Shown piece after piece: positions 53,031-63,955 of a stretch of 64,000 nucleotides of DNA. Position numbers and translations under genes: made by a program. Every line of letters begins with the position of its first letter. Within the stretch, counting starts at the first letter, position 1. Source of the stretch: Ectocarpus siliculosus (lineage: Eukaryota > Sar > Phaeophyceae > Ectocarpales > Ectocarpaceae); contig FN648673.1 of the NCBI GenBank assembly GCA_000310025.1, forward strand, positions 1 to 64,000. Reading direction: 5' to 3'. The notes under the pieces were generated by a model. That model was not told the origin of the DNA. It saw only the letters and a program-made list of their open reading frames with translations, and made no database searches.

Positions 53031-53285
53031 ATGCATATGTATGTGTCATTTGGACTTTTTTGGTGGTCGCGGTCGTTTCTCTCCGCTGGATCAGCGATTT
53101 TTCTCGCACTTTCTTCTGCATGGCACGCAGAGGACCCGTCGGTACATACCCGTTACGTGTGGGGCTCGCGAGACACCGACCGGTGGTGCGAGTTAGGGCC
53201 GCCTATAAGTCGCTGGGACTGGGCTGTTTTTTCAGGGGTTGGGAATCCGAACCATAAACGCCTCCTCGACCGGCACAAAAACTGA
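53031..53285 (+). CDS. Candidate small secreted protein, 84 residues
   Basis: The frame runs from ATG 53031 to TGA 53285. The first 27 residues form a hydrophobic stretch ending in small residues (FLSAGSAIFLALSSAWHA) before an acidic turn, so a signal peptide is plausible. The rest is tryptophan-rich and charged (YVWGSRDTDRWCELGPPISR). An overlapping plus frame is more arginine-rich and less convincing. No family was recognised. Confidence 0.3.
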   Translation: MHMYVSFGLFWWSRSFLSAGSAIFLALSSAWHAEDPSVHTRYVWGSRDTDRWCELGPPISRWDWAVFSGVGNPNHKRLLDRHKN

Positions 53286-53930
53286 AAACAGAACTTTTCT
53301 TTTACCCCGCGCCACGCGCCACGCTCCCACGCACCCACACACACACACACCTGCTGCTGTGCGTGTTGTGCACACAACCACCACACGGCAACTAGAGCAT
53401 GCGTACCCACAGCGGGGGTCAAGACTCTTGATGCCCATGGGGACACTCCACGCGACACAGAAGTCTTCTCGCACAACTCTAGCAGCGGTAAATTTGTACA
53501 TTTCAATTCCGAGAATAAAAAAAGTCAACCATACTAGTTTGGTACGGCGGTAGGTCTTTGATCTGTTGTTGTTGGTGTATGCGTGAAAAGGTCCCACAGA
53601 CCATGGGAAACACGATCACACAACAAGAAGAGAAAGTGATCAAACGCAGCGGATTACAGCAGTGCACGACCTGCAGAAAACCGCTAGCCAAAACCACTCA
53701 CTCGGTGCTCAAGGGAAAGTCACGGCGGGAGAAAACAAAATACCCCGCACATATGATGCAAATTCCGGGCAACTTATTAGTATGCAGGTTGCACGCAACC
53801 CGGCACTACCGGACGTTATGTCGACCAACCATGCGACCGCGATGGCATTGGTTGGCCATTTCCTCTTTCGTCGCCCCCGGGAGGCAAATCACCTACCTCC
53901 CGCAGGGGACCCTTGTATATATATTTACTA
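53286..53930. other. Weak open frames only
   Basis: A plus frame ending near 53931 (TNHATAMALVGHFLFRRPRE) looks mildly protein-like but has no supported start. A TGTATATATATTTA tract lies at 53914-53927 just before element E. Confidence 0.3.
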
Positions 53931-54225
53931 GGGCAGGTTTGTTTAAGGCGTAGACAAAGGCGTAGACAAAACAAACCGAGGTTTATTGAAACAACTCGAA
54001 TTCCCATACTGTTTATATTGGGGTACCCGGAACGCATTGCGTACTGCGGGCCCCCCTCGGTCGAGAGGAGGAGTCGCATAGGTTACCATTCTGTTCAAGC
54101 CTTGTGTCCACAGAGTCTTAGCGTGCCAGAGAGAGAGTATTGTAGAGACAACTAGCGAGGTGGTCACATAGAAGGCTTCTAGCGGTGTGCCAGCCTATGG
54201 AGCTGACAGGAAGTGGAGTCTTTCC
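53931..54225 (+). repeat. Element E, copy 2
   Basis: Begins GGGCAGGTTTGTTTAAGGCG with a doubled GGCGTAGACAAA word, continues AACCGAGGTTTATTGAAACA and ACTCGAATTCC, and ends near GGAGTCTTTCC. An inverted R1 array follows immediately. Confidence 0.85.
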
Positions 54226-54229
54226 AGAG

Positions 54230-54995
54230 AATGTAACTGCCGAAACCCACGCATGAGTAGGGGTGGCGGTCGGAGTCGGTGGATATATTTGTTTTCAACA
54301 AGTGCTACCTACGAGAGTTGTTGCCTGTGGGGCGATTCACGCACAGGTACAGAGAGTACTGCCAGAACCATACACATGAACAGTGTGTGGCGGCCGTGGT
54401 TGGTGTACTTGTTTTGATTTCATCAAGCGCTAACTACGAGAGTTGTCGCCGGGGGCGATTCACGCACAGACATAGAGAGCGTAACAGCCGGAACCACACG
54501 CATGAGTAGAGAGTGGCGGCCGGAGTTGATGGACTTGTTTTTGCAACAGCGCTACATACCTCCTCGAGTTGTCGCCTTGGGCGATTCACGCAGTCTGTTT
54601 ATGCCAGAACCAAGCACACAAATCGTGTTTGGCGGCCGTGGTTGGTGAGCTTGTCGTTTCTGAACATGGCTATCTACCAGGGTTGTCGCGTGGGGCGATT
54701 CGCGCAGATCAGTTTCGCCGGAACGTAACACATCAATCGTGTTTGGCGGCCGTAGTGGTGAGCTTTACGTTTGACCGCTACTTAATCCCGGTTGTCGCAT
54801 GGAGCGATTCACGCAGATTAGGTTATGCCGGGACCAAACACATCAATCGTGTTTGGCGGCCGTGGCTGGTGAGCTTCGTTTTGAACAGTCCCACCTGCCA
54901 GGGTTGTCGCATGGGGCGATTCACGCAGATTTGTTTTTTATGCTGGTACCGATCGTGTGTGACGGCCGTGGTTGGTGAGTTTATGCTACCTACCA
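54230..54995 (-). repeat. R1 satellite, reverse orientation, second array part 1
   Basis: Six or seven units carry GTTGTCGC, GGGCGATTCACGC, GCCGGAACCA and GTGTGGCGGCCG, spaced about 110-120 bases. More divergent than the first array. Confidence 0.85.
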
Positions 54996-56690
54996 CACCA
55001 CGAAATAGACGGTGTACCAGGTAGGCTTCTATTTCTGCTGCTACATAGACGAGTATATTGCCGTCGGTAAGGGTGATCGGTCGCTGGATTTCTCGCACTA
55101 TTGCCAAAGACCGAGCCTATTGACAGATGACTTGTGCAATCTATTGCAAATTGAAATGCCTGTCGAATGTCACGATAGACATCGTTGGCAACAACAGACT
55201 TCGAAGGCTTCCTTCCCATAGACATTGCGGGCAGTATTAGAAGAAGCCTTCGAACATGTTCTCGTGCAAGTGGATATCCTTTACGACCTTGAGGACAGAT
55301 TGCTCGAGATAACGACTATCGATGTTCTTGGGGATGTAGGCTTGTGGGTGTTGACGACCCGTATCGGCTCTCGAAGAGGTGTTGTTGTTTGTCGTCAAAA
55401 AGGGTAGTCCTAATTTACTCTTGAGTTGGTGCGTGCTCTCTCCGCAGTGTGTCGCGCAAGTAGAACGTGCGTATGCAGCAATGACCACTGATGTACATAA
55501 GCAGAGCACCCGATTGTGCCATCTTATAGTCACAGGTCAAAGGCAAAAACTCAAGTGCTGCGTGTAAGCCTGTACGTGTCCTGTACGGCTGCAGCGCGGG
55601 GTGCCAACTCACTTGTTGTGCCGCTGGACCCTTTCGTACGAGAGGCTTGGCTCTGAGTACGCAGGAAGGTCCGAAGGAGAAGAAGATGGTGTGGTGGAAA
55701 TGTAATTACTTGATCAGTGGAGACCAGAAAGAATGTAGAGAAACAGAGGGGTAGTGAACCCCGTAGAAGTAGAGAGGTTGAGAAACCCCAAATAAGCAGA
55801 GGGTTGGAGAAACCCCCAGAGAAGCAGAGTGAGAGGATGGGGCGAGTACGCGGTCATCCTCGAAATCATGGAATCACACCTATCCGACAACGTCGACCAA
55901 TCACACGTGTTCAGAATACGGTACTGGTAAGCTACGATACGTTTCTGGAAAGATTACTTCAACACCATGCTCTCGAACTTGTGCCACGTATGCACATCAA
56001 GTATTGTACTTGCACGCACAAGTGATTACTTGCACTGACGTACGACAAACCGCAGAATACAGCTTCAACAATTGAACTAATAATGTACTTTCCAAATTCG
56101 ACTGCTGAGCGCAGACAAATATTTGTTCATTCAAGCACGCAAGTCTGAGCTACTTGCACTATGACATATTTCTGGAAATCTAGGCTATGCAGATTATTTC
56201 TGGATATGAAACACAGAACATCAACCATGTCTCATATTCCGAGTATGACAGACCAGACGGAATTTTACCTACTACATGACATAGCGACATTGACAATATT
56301 TGAACTAGTCAACCAGACTACCTAATGCTGAAGCTACGGTAGTGCCAAATATTCCAACAGATGTTGCGTTTCGATATATATCGGTAGCCCGCTCAAGAAT
56401 CTACTGCAGTAAACGATGTATATCGATGACATGTCATGAACCCAGTGGCAATGGCTTCAGAGAAAACCGTTGAACGTCTGTTGCTATGCACAATTCATAT
56501 CAATAGGCACCATCGAAATCTGTTACGGTTGACAACAGATATCGACAGAACCTTTTGAATAATTTGTTGTCCTTGACAAGGGAGGTTGAAAGGAACTTTC
56601 AAAATCCACTGTTTTGGACAATGGATATCGGGACAAACCTCTCAAAATCTATGGTCCCCGACAAGGGATGTCGATATTTGATGTTGTCAC
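54996..56690. other. Non-satellite insert between R1 blocks, coding-like remnants on minus strand
   Basis: Minus-strand frames around 55533-54960 contain protein-like pieces in different phases (KNIDSRYLEQSVLKVVKDIH, VYRDIRQAFQFAIDCTSHLS, NILVYVAAEIEAYLVHRLFR), as from a decayed gene or transposon. A purine-rich repeat (AGAGAAACAGAGGGGTAGTG and variants) lies at 55715-55830. The rest shows nothing recognisable. Confidence 0.3.
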
Positions 56691-58460
56691 TCGTGGTCCA
56701 TTGTAGCAACCTACCAGGGTTGTCGCATGAGGCGGTTCTTCAGATCAGTTTATGCCGGAACCAAACACATCAATCGTGTTTGGCGGCCGTAGCTGGTGAG
56801 CTTCACTTTGTACAGTGTTTCCTACCAAGGTTGTGGCATGGGGAGATTTTGCCAGGGTTGCCGCATGGGGCGATTCTCGCCGGTTTGTGTATGCCGGGAC
56901 CAAACACACCAATCGTATTTGGCGGCGGTGGCTGGTGAACTTCATTTTGGAACAGTGCTACTTGTCAGGATTGTCGCATCGGGCGATTCAGACACATTTG
57001 TTCATGCCGGAACCAAGCGCATAAATCGTGTTTGGCGACCGTGGTTGGTAGCTTCTTGTTTCTGAACATGGATATCTACCAGGGTCGTTGCATTGGTCGA
57101 TTGACGCACATCAGTTTTTGCCGGGACCAAACACATGACTCGTGTCTAGGGGCCGTGGTCGGTGAGCTTGACCGGAACAGTGCTACGTACGAGAATTGTC
57201 GCAGATTGACGCAGACTTGTGTATGCCGGCACCGGACGCATCAATCGTGTTTGACGGTCCAGGTCGGTGCTTCGTATTGACCAGTGCTAACTAGCAGGGG
57301 TTCCGCAGTGGGCGACTCAAGCAGATATATTTCTGCCGGGATCGTGATTGGCGACCGTGGTTGGTAGGCTTGTTGTTTTCGCAGCAGTACATACCAGAGT
57401 GTCGCATCGTGCGGTCTACGCAGCCCATTCTTTTGCGAGGACCACAAATACCACTTGTGCTTGGCGGTCATGAAGTTTGTGGCATATCACAGATGTCGCT
57501 TTGCACGGTTCACGCAGCCATGAATGCATCACGAGGAATACAATCTAAGTAGGCGACGGAACTAAACACGTCTACAATGTTTTGCAGATGGGGTGGGAGC
57601 GTTAGGTTTTCGAAGCGATGCCAACTGCGATGGTCGCGCTTTGACGATTCACGCAGTCTTACCATCCATTCATATTGTGCTCGGTCAGTATCTACCGGAA
57701 CAAGACACATCAATCGTCGCTGGCGGTGGTGCGGTAGTTGTTGCAACGATGTAACCTACCGAGGCCGTCGCATTCGTGTGATTCCTGCAGACATGTCGAT
57801 CAGAACTTGGTTGCCAGTATCTGATTAGACCACACAATCTAACGTGTCCCAGTCATATCATGGTGATTTCCGCGAATGGTGATGGAGCTCCGGTTGCAAC
57901 ACGCTGTCTAATGCGGCCAGCGCATTCGCAAAGCATCCGGCAATCATGGCAATCACAATATGTTTTCAACATTGCCACTGCGAATCACGTGAATTTGTGA
58001 TTGGCGACCATGATTTGTAGGCTTGGTTTCGAACAGTGCTGACAGGGTTTTCGCAGTGGGCGATTCACGCGGATATATTATACCGACAAACAAACACATG
58101 AGTCGTGAATGGCGGCCGTGGGTGTGGGCGTGTTCCTAGCAACAACAGTGCTTCCCGCGGTTGTCGCATTCGAGCGATTCTCACTATCCAGTAGAATCAT
58201 GAACATGGTGTGGATTTGTCAGTATCCGCCAGGACAAAACAACCAACATTCGTTGTTGGTTCTGTGGTAGGGCCGCCTGTTTCATACAGTAGTGCCGTTC
58301 CTGCGGCCGCCGAGTTTGTGCGGTTACGCGGTTGGTCATGTATATCGTGCAGATGATGTGCAATCGGTATGTGCCGGGGCGAAACACATCAATCGTGTTT
58401 TGGTGGCCTGGTTTGGGGGGGCTTATTTCAACAGCACTACCCACATTTACACAGTCGGCA
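56691..58460 (-). repeat. R1 satellite, reverse orientation, second array part 2, divergent
   Basis: Recognisable units up to about 57560 (CTACCAGGGTTGTCGCATG, GGCGATTC, GCCGGAACCAAACACATCAA, CGTGTTTGGCGGCCGT) become progressively degraded toward 58460, where only GCGATTC, GGAC.AAACA and GTTTTGGTGGCC remain. This suggests decay away from an amplification centre. Confidence 0.75.
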
Positions 58461-59271
58461 TTCGTGCGATGTACGCACGAAATATTGAAATGCCAATTTT
58501 TCCGCTATTCGCGTGGACGAAACGCATCAACTCGATTTCGTTTTGCTCTGTTGCTTGTTGTGAAAGGGAGCGCTTGCACACTCGCAGATGGCGATTGAAT
58601 CGAGGTCACGCCTGGGCAGGGCGGCAGGACGCGGGCGGACCGGTGCGTGGGGATCGTGGCCGGACACGCCAGGTGTTTCCTTTCAGAAGCCATGACGGCG
58701 GATATATCCGCCGGGTGCCCCACGCCGCGACCACGCCGCGACCGTCTTCATGGGAGCCAGGGCTTACGCCCGCTCGGGGAGCAGCAAGGCGCCCGTGCCG
58801 TGCACGGTCTTCTCCGCGGACCGCAGACCGCGGCCCGGGGGCGGCGGTGGAATCAAAAGGATGTTATTGAAGGGGTCGCCGAGAGCTGAGTGAATTAAAA
58901 CACACGGCCGAATGAGGGCGGCCCGACGGCATGGCAACAAGGGCTGCAGCGAGATTTAAGGCACAAGCGAACTCAGACCTGATGGACGACCTCATCGGGT
59001 CCTCAATCGCGGAGCGGGGCAGCTGGTCGATGCGGCGGCGGTGTGTAGGAAGCCACCGTATCACCGCCGGGTGCCGATTATTCCTGCCGTCGTCACGCCG
59101 GAGTGGTCGGGGTTCTCCTAGTGCATCGCATCAGGCGATCCAACAATCGGGATGAGGTTAACGACCCATGATCGGGATATAGAGCAGACGGCGGAGCAGT
59201 TGCTCTGGTGGTGGCGTCGTTGTCATGTTGTGCAACGTTGCCCGATGACGCGCCGTTAACATCCTGTCGTA
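58461..59271. other. No gene recognised
   Basis: GC-rich between 58600 and 58860, with open frames on both strands. None has a start or splice support. Confidence 0.35.
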
Positions 59272-59910
59272 GTTAAAGGTTGTGCAGTGCAAGTTATGAA
59301 GTATGCCCAAGCCCGCGGAGCTTCGAGGCAAATAGTTACGAAATAGGGGTGAATCCCAGCAACTAACGCGCGCTGCACCATTTAGCTAAGGATTTGGGAA
59401 TTTGCTGTATATGGCTGTTGGGGGCAACACATTGGAACGAGTATCCCGAAGGGCGGGAAGATGAAGTCAGAGGAATGTGTAGGAGCCGCCCACAGGAGAG
59501 GACTCGCAAGGGGTGTCCCGTTCGGTACGACATAGCGAGTCGGGAGGCAATCGGGGGAAAGCACTGTGTGCGGTAGGTAGGCAGTAACAGGAGCTAATCC
59601 CACTGCACGAGTAGTGTCATGATGACCTCGATGTTGGCGAAGAAAATGGTAGGGTACCATTTTAGGGACTTGGTCATCTGAGACTACTGTGTGCAGTGAG
59701 ATTGGTTCCCTCCACCGCAGGAGAGGGCACCCTCAGTTGCTGTTTGGAGGGAAGAGAGAGACAGTCTTTATTGGGAGAGAGGCAGAGGCACGATAGAAAG
59801 GCCGCAGAAACGTGTCTGCGGGAAATGTGCTCTCTGCCAGTTTGGTATCTCTGTCTTCCCTCGGGCGGTAGAAAATATTAATAAATGCAATTCGAAAGAA
59901 AACAATAAAG
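59272..59910 (+). repeat. Element F, copy 2
   Basis: Second copy of the roughly 600-base element at 50665-51262, same orientation. Its last AATAAAG runs directly into element E copy 3, so E and F abut here. Confidence 0.85.
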
Positions 59911-60154
59911 GGCAGGTTTGTTTAAGGCGTAGAAAAAGGCGTAGACAAAACAAACCGAGGTTTATTGAAACAACTCGAATTCCGGAGTATGGGAGTAGCC
60001 ACCACCTCGGCACTCTATCGAAGTTAGTTGTTCACACAAAGTCTTACGAGGACTAGGCTAGAGAGAGCAACGCAAAGACGAGGAGCGAGGTGGACACTGT
60101 GAGGGCTTCGAGTGGCTTGCCAGCTGGAGGAGCGACAGTCAAGTTTGGTCTTTC
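59910..60154 (+). repeat. Element E, copy 3
   Basis: Shares the GGGCAGGTTTGTTTAAGGCG head, GTAGACAAAACAAACCGAGG and ACTCGAATTCC with copy 2. The GGTACCCGGAAC block is missing, while GAGGTGGACACTGTGAGGGC is present. Confidence 0.85.
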
Positions 60155-60262
60155 GATCAGCGAGCCAAGTTTGGTCTTTCAATCAGTGAGCCGTGGAGGA
60201 CCCGAGAGGGCCCCCCAACAGCAGCAGCGGTTGTACGAGGGAGCGCGCTGCTCCATCGCGGT

Positions 60263-60403
60263 GCGGCTAGAGGAACGCCGGGAGTACCGACGCGCGTGCA
60301 CACCACTGTGCGGCTAGAGGAACGCCGGGAGTACCGACGCGCGTGCACACCACTGTGCGGCTAGAGGAACGCCGGGAGTACCGACGCGCGTGCACACCAC
60401 TGT
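60263..60403 (+). repeat. 47-base tandem repeat, three exact units
   Basis: Units start at 60263, 60310 and 60357 with GCGGCTAGAGGAACGCCGGG, followed by AGTACCGACGCGCG and TGCACACCACTGT. The units look identical, so the expansion is recent. Confidence 0.97.
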
Positions 60404-60884
60404 GCGGTACATGTGGGTCGATATGCTGAGCTAGTGAGTCGATGCACGTTGGGTGTAACACTGGTAGCGATCCAGTAGCGATTTTTCCACCTCTGCCGTT
60501 GGGCTGCTGGGGTGATCGCAGGCGGCGGGAATTTAATTTTGAGCCATGGAGGCACACGCCAATTCGCCACCTGATGCACAAAAAGCGACCGGTGTCTTCG
60601 CAGGCACATAGCCATTGCGGTGCAGAGGTTGTCGCGGATACACGGCACAGTGCATGCAAGATGAGATGTATGTCAATCACGAGGCAACACACGGAAATTT
60701 CATTAGGCAACACACGTAAACAATTTTTTGTTGTTGTCTGATACATGTTCAAAGTACCCTACCACCAGGGTCCTTGGTTCGGTGCGGCATGCTCACCGGA
60801 TGTTGGACTGCTGTGTGCTGATACCATGCAGAGACATCAACTGAGATATACGGATCATCTGGCATACGACACAACTGCATGCGT
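60404..60884. other. No gene recognised
   Basis: Only short open frames. The pair GGCAACACACGGAAATTTCATT and GGCAACACACGTAAACAATTTT near 60682-60726 is a small direct repeat. Confidence 0.35.
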
Positions 60885-61050
60885 TCATGAAACATTTCAT
60901 GGATGTCCATGGGCTTTCATGAAACTTTTCATGAACGTTCATGGATATTCATGAAACGTTTCATGAACGTTCATGGATGTTCATGAAATGTTTCATGGAC
61001 GTCCATGGTCTTTCATGAAATATTTCATGAACACCCATGAACGTCCATGG
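60885..61050. repeat. 32-base minisatellite made of palindromes, five units
   Basis: Each unit reads like CATGAAACNTTTCATG followed by AACGTTCATGGATNTT. Perfect palindromes such as ATGAACGTTCAT and CCATGG recur, so both strands look alike and long hairpins or cruciforms are possible. Confidence 0.92.
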
Positions 61051-61051
61051 A

Positions 61052-62303
61052 ATTCTGAAGCTTTAGCTTCAGTCTCATATTTCAATATCCGTGGGTGGGT
61101 GGGTGGGTGGAACTTTTATTCGCATAGCCGATCTCGTGGCTACAGTGTAAATCTCGTGGCGCCCGAAGTATGGTTCGGTCGGCAATCGCAAACCACTACC
61201 CCTCCCGGAGTTTCAGCAGCTTCCACCTGCTGTGGCCGACACGACTCGGCCTGGACTGTTCCTTGCCTGTGTCGCCATGGGAACGGCCGGTTGAACAGCG
61301 AAAGAGGGTTTGCGTGCTGCGCGCCACAATCTTTTTCTTTTTGTGATTTTCTTCGTGGCCATGCGGCCGTTGCTGAATTGCTTCAGTCTTTGTCGCTTTG
61401 GGCTGCACGCGTTGCTCGCGTAGGCGTTGCTCGCGTAGTAGGCGGTGCGCGTCACTTACTTTTCGCCTGTTGCAACAGCAGCGCAACCGTTGAAGAGACA
61501 GACAACAGCAGGCCTTTTTTTTCTGTTGCTGCATATGCATGGGTGGTATGCATCGCACAGCAGTGTAAGCGGCATAAAATATATGCATGTGGTGTGGAAT
61601 ACATCGTATGAGCGTGTTACCTTTTTGGAGTCACTGCGTAGTCAGTCGTAACTTGAGCCATAAGGTATATGGCAATACAACAATCTTATTTACTAAAGTG
61701 AGGTGTGTGGCAACGGACAGTTCCCTCCTTCGTGCAGCGGTGCACATCTATCGCGGACGCTCACAACCAAGGACCCTGGAAACGTCAGGAAATCCACAGC
61801 GCAAGCTGGGTTGTCACCGTCGGGCATGGGCGGCGGCACCGGGGGGGGCGGCGTGTACAGCAGTGGGCATGTTCTATTTGTTATCACTTCGTCACAGGAG
61901 ATGAAAGTCCGCAGTGTTCTTTGGTTGTGTTGCTGAGAGCCCACATCGGATACCGCCGTCCGTTACACATGTCTGACAGCCTGCGGTGGGCCAAAGGGAC
62001 GAGAGTGAGTGGGTGTCTTTTCGAGAGTGGATCCCTTGTCTGCTCTCCGCTCTCTTCTTTGTTGTCTACCTACAGTACCTGTCTCTCTCTCGTCTCTCGC
62101 CGGTTGGTGGGGTCCCAACAACATCGAACTACGTCAACCGCAGGTGGTTTCGCTGCTTGCTCAGTAAGAGCCTACCCGTGCACCCGGCTGCTGCATGTGA
62201 GGCGATTTGCGTCACCTGTTTATGTCAAGCGATGGACTTGGGGCCCTACCTGATACTGGCCACGCAGTGCTAAAAGTGACATCTTCCAACGGCCCAGAGC
62301 GAC
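61052..62303 (+). repeat. 1.25 kb tandem duplication, unit 1
   Basis: Starts with the palindromic TTCTGAAGCTTTAGCTTCAG. Shares with unit 2, in order: ATATCCGTGGGTGG, AATCTCGTGGCGCC, GACACGACTCGGCC, CGCCATGGGAACGGCCGGTT, GAACAGCGAAAGAGGGT, TCTTATTT, GCACATCTATCGCG, CCTGCGGTGGGCCA, GGGACGAGAGTGAGT, GGGGTCCCAACAACATCGAA and CACCCGGCTGCTGCATGTGA. A GTGAGT donor-like and a TTGCTCAG acceptor-like site are conserved, so the unit may contain a spliced transcript. No long frame is conserved. Confidence 0.85.
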
Positions 62304-62321
62304 CAACGAACAGGTTAGGTT

Positions 62322-63603
62322 TTCTAAAGCTTTATCTTCAGTCTCATCTTTCATTTCTGAAGCTGTAGCTTCAGTCTCATCGTTCGATATCCGTGGGTGG
62401 AACTTTCATTCGCATCCCCCACCCCTAGCCCGACCTGGTCTCTAGCCCGACCTGGTCTCAAATGCTGATCTCGGGGTTGAGTGCAAATCTCGTGGCGCCT
62501 TATGTATGGTTTGGTACGGAGTCACAAACCATGACCCCTCCCCGAGTTTGAGCAGCTTGCCCCTCGTGTGGGCGACACGACTCGGCCTTGACTGTTCCTT
62601 GTCTGTTTCGCCATGGGAACGGCCGGTTGAACAGCGAAAGAGGGTGCTGCGTGTGCTGCGCGCCACAACCTTTCTTTTTTTCGTTTGGGATTTCGTTTCC
62701 TTATAGAGTTACCGTTGTACACATGCGGTGGCTGCTGTTATGCTCAGAATATATATGCTGCAAAGGTCGTAAGTAAGGTTATCGTCTCTGTCCCTTGGGC
62801 TGCACGCCGTGCTCGCGTAGGAGATGCGCCTTCCTGATTTTTTTCTCTGTGCCGATATCCATGAAGAAAAGGAACGGCAGCCCGGTAGAAGATACAGACA
62901 ACCGACGGTCCGCCATAGTTTTTTTTTGTTTTCTTCCCTTATTACATGCATGGATGGGTGGTAAAGTATCGTAAGCGTGTTGCTGCCTTACCTTTAGTTT
63001 GCTGCGTAGTCGTAATTTGAGCGATAAGGGGTAGATGGCAGCACAATCTTATTTGCGTAGTGAGGTTTGACAACTGGTCGTTCGTGTAACGGTGCGCATC
63101 TATCGCGACGGCAAGCGTATTGAGAAAATAGTTCGTTCGTGGTGCTTCTCGTCATCATGTTCTTTTCGTGGTCACTTCATACTTTTACCACAAATAAAAA
63201 TGATGAAAGAGAGTCTCCACAGTTCGGAAACGACGACTATATTATGTTTGTTGTGTTTGTTGTTGCTGAGCGCACATCAGATGTCGCCGTTCGCTACAGC
63301 CTGCGGTGGGCCACAGGGACGAGAGTAAGTGTCTTCTCGAGAGTTAATTGATGCCTTCTCTACGCTTTTTTCTGTTGGTATACCTGTCGCTCTCTCCCCT
63401 ATCGCCGTTGGGGTCCCAACAACATCGAACGTCAACCGCAATCGTTTTGCTTCTTGCAGGGTAAGAGGCTACCCGTGTACCCGGCTGCTGCATGTGAGGC
63501 GAAGGGCGCTGCCTCTTTACTTGAAGCAACGGGGGCATGGCTCCTATACTGTTTGCTGCATGCTGTGCTATGTTACAGTTTCCAGCGGTTCAGAGCGGCG
63601 ACG
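62322..63603 (+). repeat. 1.25 kb tandem duplication, unit 2
   Basis: Same order of blocks as unit 1 with many substitutions and indels. The donor-like site reads GTAAGT and the acceptor-like site TTCTTGCAG, better than in unit 1. The exon-like segment before the donor reads ...RYSLRWATGTR in one frame and is similar in unit 1. Confidence 0.85.
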
Positions 63604-63752
63604 GTGGTTTTTGTATGCTCTCTTTTTCCACCTCCCTGAAGCCTGTCGCGTCTGGCTCACTTGTCTTTGTTGTCCCTTCTTTCTTTTTTTATTTTCAGCT
63701 TGCTTTTTGGGGTCCGCCGGTCACCCACCCACCCATTAGTTCAGTTTTTCAT

Positions 63753-63955
63753 GTTGTTGTTGTTGTTGTTGTCTTCACATTAAAACCGTTCCGATCTCTC
63801 TCTACCCAGTACCTTCATATATATGTCCGTACTGATCCAACACTTGGCGCGGTCGATTCCCGTGGTCACAGGCTAACTTACCCTAAAACTGTACGCTAAA
63901 CCAAACTGGCCCCCAAGAGGTCCGCAAGTCAATAGAAATCAACGACAGATACTCT
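63753..63955 (-). repeat. Dispersed repeat H, inverted copy
   Basis: Reverse complement of 10391-10596, from the (TTG)n head through CGTTCCGATCTCTCTCTACC and GGTCACAGGCTAACTTACCC to GGTCCGCAAGTCAATAGAAA. Confidence 0.8.

Noticed and set aside
55575-55660. GGACCCTTTCGTACGAGAGG resembling a large-subunit rRNA segment
   Set aside because: Only about nine bases match the conserved rRNA word. Flanking sequence does not fit rRNA.
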